A stretch of DNA of 64,000 nucleotides. Source: Paragorgia papillata. Taxonomy: Eukaryota; Cnidaria; Anthozoa; Scleralcyonacea; Coralliidae. The translations under genes and the position numbers were made by a program. Shown piece after piece: positions 1-10,909 of this stretch (position 1 is the stretch's first letter; each line of letters starts with the position of its first letter). The notes beneath the pieces were generated by a model, which searched no databases, was not told the DNA's origin, and saw only the letters and a program-made list of their open reading frames with translations. The stretch covers positions 310,001 through 374,000 of the forward strand of contig JAWNZC010000279.1 of NCBI GenBank assembly GCA_035771165.1, given 5' to 3'.

Positions 1-139
1 AATCTATATATTTATAACGAACAATGCAACTAAGTAAAACGGCTTACGCAGACACACAAGGCTGTAGCGCTTTTTACGTAAACAACAAGGAAAGTTTTGA
101 GTGCATGTCAGGTGACGAAAGCTGGACTAAACTTGAATA

Positions 140-240
140 TTAACTCATTCCTGTCCGAGGGTTTCCCCAGAGGTGAATAAAATCGTCTGGCGTTAGCCAG
201 AATAAAATACTAAAGACCGATTCGGACGGGAAAGAGTTAA
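140..240. mobile_element. ~100-bp MITE-like element with terminal inverted repeats
   Basis: The ends are imperfect inverted repeats: TTAACTCATTCCTGTCCGAG on the left, and TTCGGACGGGAAAGAGTTAA on the right. The core is AATAAAATCGTCTGGCGTTA followed by GCCAG, and contains its own small hairpin (CTGGCGTTAGCCAG). A diverged relative with the same core lies at about 13748-13868. There is no coding capacity. The transposase family that mobilises it cannot be told from this window. Confidence 0.6.
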
Positions 241-405
241 AGTCCGTCGTTGTTAGCTGTTGACTTATTCGACAATTTGTATAACATTTCCGGAAATTGT
301 ATAACATTCAACGGCCAAGAATGGCAAGATTATTCGTCGATCAAATTGAATTTCACGTTTCACGAGCTACTATTCGACTACAATCAACGACAACGGGTAA
401 TTTAA

Positions 406-720
406 TCAAAGCCATGACCAGCCGAGTTTCTCTTTTAATTCAGCAGCGGTTAGTTCATCATTTTCCGTCATCTTTCCATCGATAAATTGTATCTGCTCTT
501 CACTGAGTATTTGCTTTCTACCACTACGCGGCGCATCATCGAGACTACCACTTTGGCGATAGCGAGAGAGAAACAGACTCACAGCTGAGCGGGATGTTTT
601 TATCCCTTCTTCTCCGAGTAACTGAGTAATCTTCGTAACAGAAACGTTAGAAGAAATACAAGGCAACAACTCGTTCTCTGGCGTAGCGAGATAGCTTTCC
701 CATTTCAAATTAGATGTCAA
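406..720 (-). pseudogene. Tc1/mariner-like transposase, N-terminal fragment
   Basis: The 104-residue reading frame has the two helix-turn-helix subdomains of Tc1-type DNA-binding regions. The first has SVTKITQLLGEEGIKTSRSA then the basic stretch VSLFLSRYRQSGSL; the linker is DDAPRSGRK; the second begins LSEEQIQFIDGKMTENDELT and continues AAELKEKLGW. The family normally continues into a DDE/DDD catalytic domain of about 200 residues, which is absent here: the frame stops right after the second domain begins. The + strand immediately beyond reads FHVSRATIRLQ, which resembles the expected next segment in inverted orientation, so a rearrangement may have cut the gene. Identification rests on motif recognition; a related HTH protein is possible. 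Confidence 0.7.
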
Positions 721-865
721 GCAGTCAGCACAACAGAGTGAACAGACTTGCCTTACCTTCGAAAAATTAAGGACGCCAAACTTCGGAAATATGCGACTTT
801 TTCTCGGTGTTACGAGAACGTACGAACCTTGCGGCTTGGGCCCCAGCGGCTGCGGTTCGGTTACG

Positions 866-985
866 GTTCAACCGCTGATCGACCGCCGATCGACCGCCGA
901 TGGACCGCCGATCAACCGCTGATGACCCGCTGATGACCCGCGGTCGATCAGCGGTTGACCCGAGGATCGACCGCCGATCGGCCGC
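866..985. repeat. Short GC-rich tandem repeat of an 11-bp GACCGCCGATC-type unit
   Basis: Units such as GATCGACCGCC, GATGGACCGCC, GATCAACCGCT and GATGACCCGCT follow each other about ten times. The second part (GGTCGATCAGCGGTTGACC) turns around into the opposite orientation, so the block can also fold. It is strikingly GC-rich compared with its AT-rich surroundings. The small ORFs over it are low-complexity artefacts. Confidence 0.75.
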
Positions 986-1011
986 GGTTTTTGTTAGGTT
1001 ACTTCTGAGCG

Positions 1012-2170
1012 GTACTGTATCATCTGAATGCATTGTCAAGTCGTATGAAGACGAGTCGGTTGCCGATGATTTGGATCGTAAATCATAATGAGCAAATGCG
1101 ACTTGAAAAAGGTCTTTAGTACGACGGCTACAAATTCGCTTTTGAGGGGCACGATAAGGTAAATGATTGGTAAGTTTAATTGAAAGTTGCTTTTATCAGT
1201 GAATTTATGTTTACGTTTTATCTGCAAATTAAAGTTGTTTTCACGCATTTGCTAAAACAAAATTGTATGCTGTCAAAGCCTAATGATTCGCATGTTTAAT
1301 TCTATTCGATATTACTCTGACACTGACTGACTGCTTAATGCGAATGCGAAGGAATGTCAGTAAATCAAAGCTTGCATTGAAATGGTTTATAATAACAGTG
1401 TCAAGTTCTTTACACTTGTTTGCCTGGAAATCTGGTCACTGCGTCTAGCGGGATTACTTACATAAAAAAATTGACAAGATAAAGTATCAAATAAAAGTCA
1501 GTACAGAAAACAGGTAGGAACTGTCTGTTGATTAAAAATAGATTAATGGAATACTTGCATCCAGAGTCAATTTCTTCAATTTTGAAGATGAAAATCGCAC
1601 AATTGTTGTTGTGTATCGAATTGGACGAGCACTGAATTGTGGCAAATTTTGAAGAACGAAGCAATTCTATTAGCCTAGGTGAATTGTGCGCAGCTGCTTA
1701 TTCGCAAGTGGAAATCGGAAAGCGAACGGGTATTCTATTAATCAATACTGACAGTATCTACCTGCTTTCTACATCTTCTATTTTATACTTTGCCTCGTCA
1801 ATTCTTCGATATTTGCAGCCCGCTAGACGCAGTGACCAGATATATAACAAATATAAACATGCGAATCATTTGGCTTTGACAGCATTATTACAATTTTGTT
1901 TTAGCAAATATGGCCAATTGCAAATATGGCATGTCAGTGATACAACATTCGATAAAACGTAAACATAAATTCACTGATAAAGCAAACTTTCATAACTTAC
2001 AAATCGTTCACCTTATTGTACCCCGCAAAGCAAATTAATAGCCATCGTAGAAGATATTTTTCAAGTCGCATTTGCTCATTAAATTTGCGATCCTAAACTC
2101 GTCTTCATACGGCTTGACAATGCATTCCTGATGATTCGTCTTCAGGTATTAAATGGACTATACAGTAATA
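1012..2170. repeat. Diverged long palindrome (foldback), arms about 0.5-0.6 kb, centre near 1640
   Basis: The left arm (about 1012-1640) and right arm (about 1650-2170) are reverse complements with substitutions and indels. Matched landmarks include TGCATTGTCAAG.CGTATGAAGACGAG (1030/2115), AATGAGCAAATGCGAC (1088/2070), GTGAATTTATGTTTACGTTTTATC (1198/1955), GATTCGCATGTTT (1285/1857), GGTCACTGCGTCTAGCGGG (1434/1825) and the pair ACAGGTAGGAACTGTCTGTT / ACTGACAGTATCTACCTG. The predicted small ORFs lie across the arms and show no family resemblance. It could be a foldback transposon or an old inverted duplication; no target-site duplication was found. Confidence 0.7.
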
Positions 2171-2984
2171 CTTCGTCTTCGATCACGATTACGTATCCCG
2201 GAATGTTTACCTCCTAGTCCAGTCATTTTTGGCTATCAGCATTAGAACCAGAGGTAGACGACATTACCAAGTCAAGTATATTTTCGATATATTCTTGATC
2301 GAAGATCGAATTCGATAAAAAGAAATATGACACTGATGACATGCACAAGTTCTTGTCACTTTCCGGGAAACACACGCTCTATTGTTGTCGTTTTGTAATC
2401 GCCACACCGACGGGTTTTCCTCGTGATAAACTGCTGTGAATCGTCTTAGTACCAAACTACTTCGAACAACGAACAGGTCATAGAAGTAGATGTCGGCGTT
2501 CAGTTTCACACCTTTATCCTTGACAAATCGGCGTTTCCCGAAGCTATCCTTTTATTCGCCTCCAGTGAGTCGGGAATCGGGATTGTACATCGTTATTGTC
2601 GCAAAAAAAAAAAAGGCATACAGCGCTATTCTAGCATATCAATTGGGTTCATTCGAGAGTAAAAACACTACGCACCTGTTTGGCATAATTTTTAAAAGAA
2701 TTTCCGACAAAATAACCTGAATAAAGCCAAGAAAAATCCAAGGTGAACCGTAAAACTCCCGATGTAAACACTGTTACTGTCTGAGAAGGTCTCCCTGCTT
2801 CTACGTCACTTCCGGCGACTAGAACCCAGTAAAAAATTTTCACGGCCATCGTCAAAATCGCCAACTTTAACAGCAAAAAACTCCATGAAGATGGAATTTT
2901 AGGAAAAGAAGGTATATTACAAATCTTCTTAAAATGTTCAAAATATCCTAAATATGTAAAATCCCCAACCCTGAGATAGGCACT
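2171..2984. other. No gene recognised
   Basis: AT-rich unique-looking sequence with a short A-run near 2605. The short ORFs on either strand show no recognisable domain and no exon-like splice context. Confidence 0.5.
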
Positions 2985-3725
2985 TTAACGGAATATGTCT
3001 GCAGTGTCCGACGACGGTGTCTGCTGACAAATATTTCTAAAACTGTGGACTGGAAATGTATGAAATTAGGTGTGAATGGTAGAGTAATCCTGTTTCTATT
3101 AATGACAACGAATATTCAGGGGGGGAAAAACAGTAATAACAGCGAGTGTTTACCGAAATAAAACAGTTGTGAAAGGTATATAAATAGTAGTGATTATTTT
3201 ACGGAAATGTCTGCGGCGTCCCACGGTGTCTGGTCACAAATATTTCTCAAACTGTGGCCTGGAAATATATAACATTAGGTGTGAATGGCAGAGTAACCCT
3301 GTTTTTATCAATGGCAACGAATATTCATGAAGAGAACAGTAATGACAGCGAGTGTTTACCGAAATAAAACAGTTGTGAAAGGTATATAAATAGTAGTGAT
3401 TATTTAACGGAAATGTCTGCGGCGTCCCACGGTGTCTGCTCACAAATATTTCTCAAACTGTGACCAGGACAGGAAATTTTTTAAATTAGGTGTGAATGGT
3501 AGAGTAATCCTGTTTCTATCAATGGCAACGAATATTCATGAAGAGAACAGTAATGACAGCGAGTGTTTGCTAAAATAGAACAGTTGAGTGAAAGGTATAC
3601 CATTATTGAACGGAAATGTCTGCGGCGTCCCACGGTGTTCGCTCATAAATATTTTCAGAAATGTTATGACTGACAGAGACATATGAAAGCAAAGCGTCTC
3701 ACGGGTGTTCGCTTTCAAAATCAAA
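2985..3725. repeat. ~208-bp tandem repeat, about 3.5 copies
   Basis: Copies begin with variants of ACGGAAATGTCTGCGGCGTC at about 2990, 3200, 3408 and 3609. Each carries CACGGTGTCTGCTCACAAAT, GGTGTGAATGGTAGAGTAA, CAATGGCAACGAATATTCAT, GACAGCGAGTGTTTACCG and AGTTGTGAAAGGTATATAAA in that order. The first copy is the most diverged and the last is incomplete. ORFs repeated on the minus strand (MS.HRGTPQTFP) are by-products of the repeat. Confidence 0.85.
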
Positions 3726-5180
3726 TTCAGGAACTATCCTTTTATTAAGATATATTCCAAACTCTTGCATGGAGGTTTTAAATATAAAACTTAGTTGAAA
3801 TGGTATGGGAGTCGACAGAGGGGAGTCGAGGAGGCTGACACTCAGCATTTCATTTGATCAAATCGCAAAAGCTTTCCTTTGATATCAATCGTTTCAGCTT
3901 TGTTTGAAAATTAGAATTGAAATTATTAATTTTACTTACTAAACCTTCTTGATTGAAAGATTATGGGCGCTAAGCGAATCACATTCGGCGTAATCAATAA
4001 TTAAAATCCCGTTCGTCAGCGAACGGGTTTTACAAAACCAAAGAGCTCCACTGCAGGCGTTACTTCTCAGCCCTCTCCCCAGTCCCCCCAATCCCAGTAA
4101 CGCCTGCTACGCAGGCTAGTATGTTTCCAGTGTAAGTCTTAACAAACTCTGTAGTGGTCATTTGTTATAAAGTCAGCTCTACTCACCAAGTGTAAGCAAG
4201 TCTTTCTTAGTTTGGGGTCTTTTGGAAATTTGTAAAATGAGAGTTCACGATTTTTTCTGGAGTTGCAACCACAGTTAGGGACACAGCAAGATGTTCCACC
4301 ACCACCTTTTTTCTTTTTTTCAAGCTCATACTAATTTTTAAGGTTTCTGGCAATTGTTTTTCTCTCTGACTCTCCATTGAAGTACAACGTTCATCCTCCA
4401 TTGTAAAATTTATAACTTATTCAAATATGTTTAAAAAAATATGTACATTTTAACAAACTATCTACTATTTAAAATGAACTATATATTTAATATGGGTTTA
4501 AATATGCTATCTATCTATGGTTTATTATTATTTACATATGGTTAACTGATAAAATTAGAATTAGATATTTCATTATTTCTTATATTAACTAAAAAGTTTA
4601 TTGCACACAACACGGCAAGAAACTCGACGGTTTTTCAAAATATTTAGTAAATTTATAGTCCTAAATTTATATTTACAGCCTACACTAATTCTAGAACCTA
4701 CTTGTTATTCTAGAGAGGATAGGAAACCGACGACAACAATGGGAACAGAAGAGGAAAGCAACGGTAATAATTCCATGTCCTACATAACCCAGGTACTTCA
4801 TGAAAGCCTTACCCCATCACACAACCTAACCTAAGGATAAAAATTCGTGTAAATAGGACATGGATTTATAACCAAAGCAACGAACGAAAACCCTGACAAG
4901 ACTATTTTACGCTTGACGTCTTTGTAAAATATCTCAACTTGCTTAAGAAACAGGGTTTTTTTCGCGCCAAAAAGTTTAAAAAACATTGTGTAAATACAGA
5001 GGCAATTACGAACAACAGGTCGAGTGCATCACCCAACCTTGATGATTTCAACAATCAAATACGCCAGGAAGAAAGACTTCCGAGCACAACAACTAAGCGA
5101 TCGTGACTGACAAACAACGATATATGAGATAGAAGATATATTATAACACATATACATAACGGGATCAACATTGCTGCAAG
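3726..5180. other. No gene; two small hairpin elements
   Basis: Two features stand out. One is a perfect hairpin at 4003-4031 (AAAATCCCGTTCG..CGAACGGGTTTT). The other is a short inverted-repeat element at about 4053-4107 with ends GCAGGCGTTACT and AGTAACGCCTGC, followed by TACGCAGGCTAG, a string also seen near 21135. An open segment at 4678-4791 is framed by AG and GT but shows no recognisable domain. Confidence 0.45.
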
Positions 5181-5814
5181 GGGGTTCTATTGACAAGAAT
5201 TATTTAAATTTCCTTAAACAGTGCACGGAACAAGGAAGTAGTTATAACGTTAAAGAGAACAAGAAACGCTGCATTGTTCGTTTGTACGAAAAATATATTA
5301 GTTTGTGGTGAGTATATGTATGATATATTTGCGCTTTTAATGAATATTGTGAAATTATAGCTCAATGGCTGTATGTGCTAATAAGCTACTGCATTTCTAA
5401 TAGTCAGAGATACGTTATGGTAAAGTTTTTTGGGGTTTTTTTATATTTGTAGCCCTAGTGTTGGCGCTGGGAAGTCGACCGGTTTTTATCGAAGTGCTTT
5501 GAAATGTCCCAAGCCAAACTGTTGGTATAGCGATGTTCCTGTCGGCCATAATAAACTGGCTTCGACTGTTAAACGATTATGCGAGCAGGCCGGTATATCT
5601 GGATATAGAACAAATCATTCCTTACGAGCAACAGCAGCAACAAGGATGTATGATAAGGGAATTGATGAGCAGCTTATATGCGAGGCATATATAAAGCGTT
5701 TAGTTTTATTTTTTGAATTATCTATGGACTCAGTATTTTCATTGCAAATTTTAAGGTCACCGAAGCAATGCCGTGAGGGCGTATAAAAGAAACTTCAAGG
5801 GAACAAGAAGTTGA
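5181..5814 (+). pseudogene. Crypton-type tyrosine recombinase relative (ZMYM2/QRICH1/KCTD1-like domain), C-terminal fragment
   Basis: Two exons join in frame. The first, about 5181-5307, contains RCIVRLYEKYISLC and a GTGAGT donor. The second starts at 5453 after TTTGTAG and reads FYRSALKCP..CWYSDVPVGHNKL, then TNHSLRATAATRMYDKGIDE and QLICE. About 60 bases later the frame resumes as GHRSNAVRAYKRNFKG before a stop. The tyrosine-recombinase signature is visible: HSLR supplies the His-Arg pair, GHRS the second His, and RAYKR the candidate nucleophile Tyr. The interruption between ICE and GHRS ends in AG but has no GT donor at its start, so it is an insertion or a GC-donor intron. The N-terminal part is missing here; a piece of a related gene lies at 11832-12702. 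KCTD1, QRICH1 and ZMYM domains are known to descend from Crypton elements; which sort this is cannot be decided. Confidence 0.65.
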
Positions 5815-6414
5815 AGTGTCTGACATTTTGTTATGGTGTTAATGTGACTAAGTTGAAGAAAGCAAGGGAAGAAGAACGATGTGAGACTAAAAGTAAAAGT
5901 TGTGTAGAAGGGAGTAAATGCGAAAATGAGAGTGCAAGCGAAAGGCCTAATCGTAATAAGGCTCCGATAAACATACATTTTAATTTTGTTGTAAATTGAA
6001 GTGTGTGTAATGTTTGTTTGTTACTCTTGTTATTCTGTAGCTTGTTTTTTTGAGTAAATTTTTTGTTGCGTGAAAATTTTGCTTCACTAACGGATATTTA
6101 ATTTCACGACCTGATATGGTCTTGAATTCAAAATTCAAAACCCGGTACAGGTCTTGAATTTGAATTTGCATATTCAGCCCCGCTCTCCCCTGTATATAAT
6201 CAAAAGCCGCCACCAACTTTCAATGCGAGGTCTTGAGTCAAATAGCAAAACCGATTGAGAACAATAGAAAATGGGTGTGGTGGGTATATAATACCAATTA
6301 AGTTTCATATCTGATTTACATATATATTCTCTCGAATTAAATATAACCCTCTTTTCTCAACCAAAACAGCGATTTTGACAGTGGGATCGCTTTGTTCAGA
6401 TTCAGTAATCTGAA
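5815..6414. other. No gene recognised
   Basis: AT-rich sequence with short ORFs of no recognisable family. A lysine/glutamate-rich frame just after 5814 may be 3' sequence of the recombinase-like fragment. Confidence 0.4.
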
Positions 6415-7617
6415 GTAAAAGTTAGGCACTAAATGCTATACCGTAAGGCCCACTCTCTCCAAGATATGTACATTTGTTGTATGGAAAATTACGATTACCT
6501 GACCCCCATACAATGTAACCATGAACCCTAACCATAATCACAAATCGGGGAAGTTTGTGATATGGATAATTACGATTACCTGACCCCCATACAATGCAAC
6601 CACGAACCCTAACCCTAATCACAAATTGGGGAAGTTTGTGGTATGGATAATTACTCATGGCTAGAAATCCAGTACACTCAGCGGCAGTGGCCTGTGGGCT
6701 CATATTTAGATGGTAATATTAATTTGAAAATTCTGAAGGCTAAATATCGATCATTTCGGCTATAAAACAGAAGTCTATAGCAATAAATTAAAGTAGAGTT
6801 ATTCGCTAAAATGTCTTATTGATCCATTTCTTACCCAAATATCAAATTACAAAAGGTTTAATCGTCTAGACAGGCCTGTAAACTCATACTCACAAAAATT
6901 GCCGCATAAATTTCGGTTATTATTTCCGAATCCACAGTCATATTTCATAATAATAACAGCGGTTAAGACCCTGGCAACCTAGCAACATCTCCATAAGAAA
7001 TGGCGGACAAGAACCCGAAATTATCGAGGAATGCATTGCTTCTTCACGCCGAGTTCAGTATTTATCTCGGCGCTTGATGGATTAAATTACAACAACTCGG
7101 CTGCAATAAATCGTACATTTTAAGGTCTTTGGGAACCTATTAAACAACGAAAAAGTGGAACGAACAACTCCGCAAAACAAAGTAACGTTCATCCCGAGCA
7201 AATTCAGACGTTCGCATCGTGGACAAACAACACAGAAGCAGCCAAAATTGGAGCTCCAAAATAAGTGATATAGCAGATTAATAGACTTTAAACAGCGAAT
7301 AAGAGGTATGTTTGTGAGGGGCTCGGGAACCTATTTAGGACGCTCCAAACTTAATAGAAATTGTAGTGCTGAACGATTGTTCAATTTGGTGAAGTTTTGG
7401 ACGTTCGCATGTCGGAATTTACAATAGTAAATAACCGAAAATGATTGTTCTTTATATTTCCTTAAGAAATCTATTGAAGGACGCCATATTGAATTAATTA
7501 AAAAGGGATTCAGTGCGCATGCTTTGCCGCCATGTTGTCCTCGATTTCTGGCCATGATTACCTGACCCCCATACAATGGAACCATGAACCCTAACCCTAA
7601 TCACAAATCGCGGAAGT

Positions 7618-8762
7618 TTGTGGTATGGATAATTACGATTATTATAGAGCATGCTATCGGATATGAGCTTTTGCGTAATCTGATTGGTTCCCTACTACCA
7701 GGCTATCAGCTCATATCCTACTAGTAGAGGAAAAACAAGATGGGGGTATGTTTTTTTTAAACTGCCGAAAAGAGTTGAAATTGACGGATTTTCATACAGA
7801 AAAACATCAACACCCTCAAACCAATGTATTAAAAAACAACATTGTGTAAAAATACATTAACAAATACACAATTTAGCATGTCAGTTGGTAAAATTCACCT
7901 AAAAATTACGTCTTTTTACTTCAAAAACCCGACTAAATTAACGGGTTGATATTAATTCGTTGCCAAACAAAGAAACTCACGGTTAAAATCAAGCTTACAA
8001 CACACATTTCGTAGGAGATTACCAGCAAAGATACTTTTTTATTTAGATAAGCATTTGGAGTAGTAAAAGGGCATGTTCTTTTTCAAAAACAACCAACTAA
8101 GTAATTTAGTTTCACTGCCGAAGGTGTTTTGGCGTGTTTCATTTTCATTTTTGCACGAAATCAAAAGCTTTTTCACGACAGCAACGCTAATATAAACAAC
8201 TGACCCACCTTTTGACTTCATAAAGGTACCTTTTAATCTTTTTTGTTGATCTGCTTAACACTTTTTTGCCTCTCGACCACAATTTATACAACATTTCGGA
8301 GCTGTTTACCGAACAGCTCAGCGAGAAACTCTATGTGAAATTGTGAATGCATCATTACGCATGGCAGAAGTATTAGTTGCCTATGCCGGAAGTTTGTTGT
8401 TTAAAAATATTTCGCTGTAATTTTGTCTCTTGTACAGTGCTTGGCTATATAATTAAACAGTTATACCATTCGCTCTCGTTGTATACGAACTAATAGCCAT
8501 GAACTGACCCCCATACAATGGAACCATGAGTCCTAACCCTAATCACAAATCGGAAAAGTTTCTGGTCTGGAAAATTACGATTACCTGACCCCCATACAAT
8601 GGAACCATGAGCCCTAACCCTAGTCACAAATCGAGGAGGTTTATGTAGGATATGAGCTGATAGCCTGGTGGTAGGGAACCAATCAGATTACGCAAAAGCT
8701 CATATCCGATAGCATGCTATATAATAATCGTAATTATCCATACCACAAACTTCCCCGATTTG
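7618..8762. repeat. Inner inverted-repeat pair of the foldback element, arms ~115 bp
   Basis: The left arm (about 7618-7735) contains GCATGCTATCGGATATGAGC, TTTTGCGTAATCTGATTGG, TTCCCTACTACCAGGCTATC and AGCTCATATCCTAC. The right arm (about 8640-8762) is its reverse complement with few mismatches. Each arm can also fold on itself (GGATATGAGC..GCTCATATCC). The ~900 bp between the arms is AT-rich without a recognisable gene. Confidence 0.75.
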
Positions 8763-9075
8763 TGATTAGGGTTAGGGTTCATGGTTCCATTGTATGGGGG
8801 TCAGGTAATAGTAATTTTCCATACCCCAAACTTTCCCGATTTGTGATTAGGGTTAGGGTTCATGGCTCCATTGTATGGGGATCAGGTAATCGTAATTATC
8901 CATACCACAAACTTCCCCGATTTGTGATTAGGGTTAGGGTTCATGGTTCCATTGTATGGGGGTCAGGTAATCGTAATTATCCATACCACAAACTTCCCCG
9001 ATTTGTGATTAGGGTTAGGGTTCATGGTTCCATTGTATGGGGGTCAGGTAATCGTAATTTTCGATACCACGAATG
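8731..9075 (+). repeat. 81-bp tandem repeat, about four copies, with embedded TTAGGG pairs
   Basis: The unit runs GTAATCGTAATTATCCATAC, CACAAACTTCCCCGATTTGT, GATTAGGGTTAGGGTTCATG, GTTCCATTGTATGGGGGTCA, G. Because 81 is divisible by three, the reading frame stays open and gives a 136-residue artefact with a 27-residue repeat. Each unit contains two adjacent telomere-type TTAGGG motifs. Copies in the opposite orientation occur at 6480-6660, 7556-7640 and 8505-8640. Confidence 0.9.
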
Positions 9076-9131
9076 TACATATCTTGAAGAGAGTGGGCCT
9101 TACGGTATAGCATTTAGTGCCTAACTTTTAC

Positions 9132-10071
9132 CAAATTAATTTGTATTCATAACCACCGTCTACCCGGCTACTAGTTAAAACCTTGTTAAAATGACCGGCT
9201 ACCGACGGGCTACCATATGGAAAGCAATGTTAAGACTTGTTATCGTGGTCCTGGTTTAAAAAACATGCTCTAAATTTTAATTTAGGCTCAGAAAAATCCG
9301 GATTTTTTAAAGTAACGAGATTACGTAATGCAAATAAGAGATATAACTTGAGTAATATTCATAATCACCGGTTACACTAGCTTACAAATTGCAGTAAAGT
9401 ATATTGTCATTATAGTCATAATAATGACACACCCAATTCTACAAAGTTCACCAAAAAATATACAGTCAACAAATGTATTATTTACAAGGGAAATCGAATT
9501 TTCGAGTTTCACCATGGTCTCCATTCTTTGATTTTTGTCCAATATGTTGTGGAACTTAGCTGCGGGCGACGTGGTAGGCTCTGACTGTCAACATTGTCTT
9601 CTTCTTCCTTTGTCCCTGTTCTTTACCTTTTTCAATGGCCTGAAGGATGGGGCAAGAAAAAGGCAAGACGTAAACTTGCGCCATTTCTCGTACTCGACGG
9701 ACGGACTTTATAGCGTCGGGGTATGAGGTAACGAATGTATCGAGGTCAAAAACTTCACGTTGTCTACCAGCTACCAGCATCCAGGCATCGATGTTTGGAT
9801 CTGCTTTGGTCCAGAATTATTTTTCGTGTGTTTCCCTTCTCCACCTAGCGTTTCTTTCTTTTTGGAAAAAGGATAGTGCATCGGGCGCCAGTCACATGTT
9901 TCTCAAAGTGGTTCGCCAATAGTTTGGACAACTTTGGCCATGTAATCTGCCCTAATTTAACACCCAGCAAGGTGCCGTTATGCATTTGTGGATGTAGACG
10001 ACATCTTTTATTTTATTACCCGCGTTCTGATTCCTACGACATTTTGCGTTTGATGAAAGGGCCGTTATGCT
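9132..10071. other. Intergenic; open coding-like stretch on the minus strand at about 9540-9818
   Basis: The minus strand from about 9818 to 9540 is open and has a protein-like composition (segments KADPNIDAWMLVAGRQREVF and DLDTFVTSYPDAIKSV). Its family is not recognised. Another open minus stretch lies at about 9838-9975. They may be exons of the same unknown gene as the pair at 10072-10383, in 3' direction from it, but no complete splice set was found. The 400 bp before 9530 show nothing. Confidence 0.25.
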
Positions 10072-10383
10072 CTAGATGAAGAACTGTACTCCATCGATCT
10101 TTGCAAGGACGTCGTCAAGCTCTAAACGTTTGGAGAAAATTTGTTGCTTTGCGAGTTCGAGGTCGTGTTCCTTCACTCTCCAAACTGTACGACATGCCAC
10201 GGCTTGAAGGTTGTTAGCAATCTATTTTCCAAAACAAAATAAAACAAATCCGATTGTAAACATTGCATAAACAAAAGTAGAAAGGCTTTATATAAATCTT
10301 TCAAATTGTCAACTTACCAGGATTAAGATATTAGCCCGAAGAGAGTTCTGCACAGTCTTGGAATCGAGTTCCTTTGCTGGACG
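10072..10383 (-). CDS. Unrecognised two-exon coding candidate
   Basis: On the minus strand an open segment ends at 10318 with the donor CCTG|GTAAGT. It resumes at 10221 after GGAAAATAG and runs to a stop at 10072. The joined frame reads RPAKELDSKTVQNSLRANIL then ILIANNLQAVACRTVWRVKE, HDLELAKQQIFSKRLELDDV and LAKIDGVQFFI. The composition and the frame agreement across a canonical GT-AG intron suggest real or recently real coding sequence. No start codon was located: the frame meets a stop (TGA) shortly upstream of RPAKEL, so a further intron would be needed. No family is recognised. Confidence 0.3.
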
Positions 10384-10554
10384 TCTTCAAAACATCTCTT
10401 TCCTTGTAAGCGGCGGATTAGATAGAAAATGCGAGATTACCGAGCGTATACTTTGCCTTTTATACATGAACTTTAATCCAAAAATTAGAATAAGTTTTTG
10501 CATGCATAATATATCTCCAAAGGGAACGAAATTTTCGACTTTGGTTGTCGTTGC

Positions 10555-10562
10555 CGTTGTTT

Positions 10563-10636
<74 letters not shown>

Positions 10637-10860
10637 ATTGTTGTTGTTGTCGTTGTTGTAGATGTTGTTGTTTCTGTTGTTTGGTTGTGGTTGTTGTTGT
10701 TGCTCCTGTCGTTGTTGTAGATGTTGTTGTTGTTGTTGTTGTTTGGTTGTAGTTGTTGTTGCCGTTGTTGTTGTTGTTCTTTTTGTCGTTGTAGTTGTTG
10801 TTCTTCTTCTTCCTCTTCCTCTTCTTTTTCTTTTTCTTCTTCCCCTTGTTTCTATTATTA
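10555..10860. repeat. (GTT)n microsatellite grading into CTT-rich tract
   Basis: Uninterrupted GTT/TTG repeats run from about 10560, become imperfect (GTCGTTGTAGATGTT) after 10650 and pass into a TTC/CTT tract at 10797-10850. The ORFs of valine, cysteine or asparagine runs over it are artefacts. It sits immediately 5' of the frizzled-domain exon. Confidence 0.95.
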
Positions 10861-10909
10861 TATTTTTTCTTCTACTCCTCAATATATTATTATTGTTATA
10901 TTTTTTTAG

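Larger units (their letters stand above)
6415..9131. mobile_element. 2.7-kb foldback/TIR element carrying 81-bp subrepeats
   Basis: The two ends are near-identical inverted repeats. GTAAAAGTTAGGCACTAAAT then GCTATACCGTAAGGCCCACT, TCTC and AAGATATGTACATT begin the left end at 6415; the reverse complement ends at 9131. Inside each end are subterminal 81-bp repeats pointing outward-to-inward: minus-oriented at 6480-6660, 7556-7640 and 8505-8640, plus-oriented at 8731-9075. A further inverted pair lies deeper (7618-7735 and 8640-8762). No ORF for a transposase is present, so the element is non-autonomous or dead. No convincing target-site duplication was seen. Confidence 0.75.

Noticed and set aside
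4678..4791. Possible upstream exon of the receptor gene (after TTTACAG, before GTACTT)
   Set aside because: Open and flanked by AG/GT, but both ends are phase 0 whereas the frizzled exon needs a phase-2 donor, and the sequence shows no signal peptide or domain.
8750..9020. Telomere or telomere-proximal position
   Set aside because: TTAGGG occurs only as pairs within 81-bp transposon subrepeats, never as an extended tandem array.
8714..9124. 136-residue ORF with 27-residue repeats
   Set aside because: It is the 81-bp repeat read in frame. The same repeat occurs in the other orientation without a common frame, so it is not treated as a protein.
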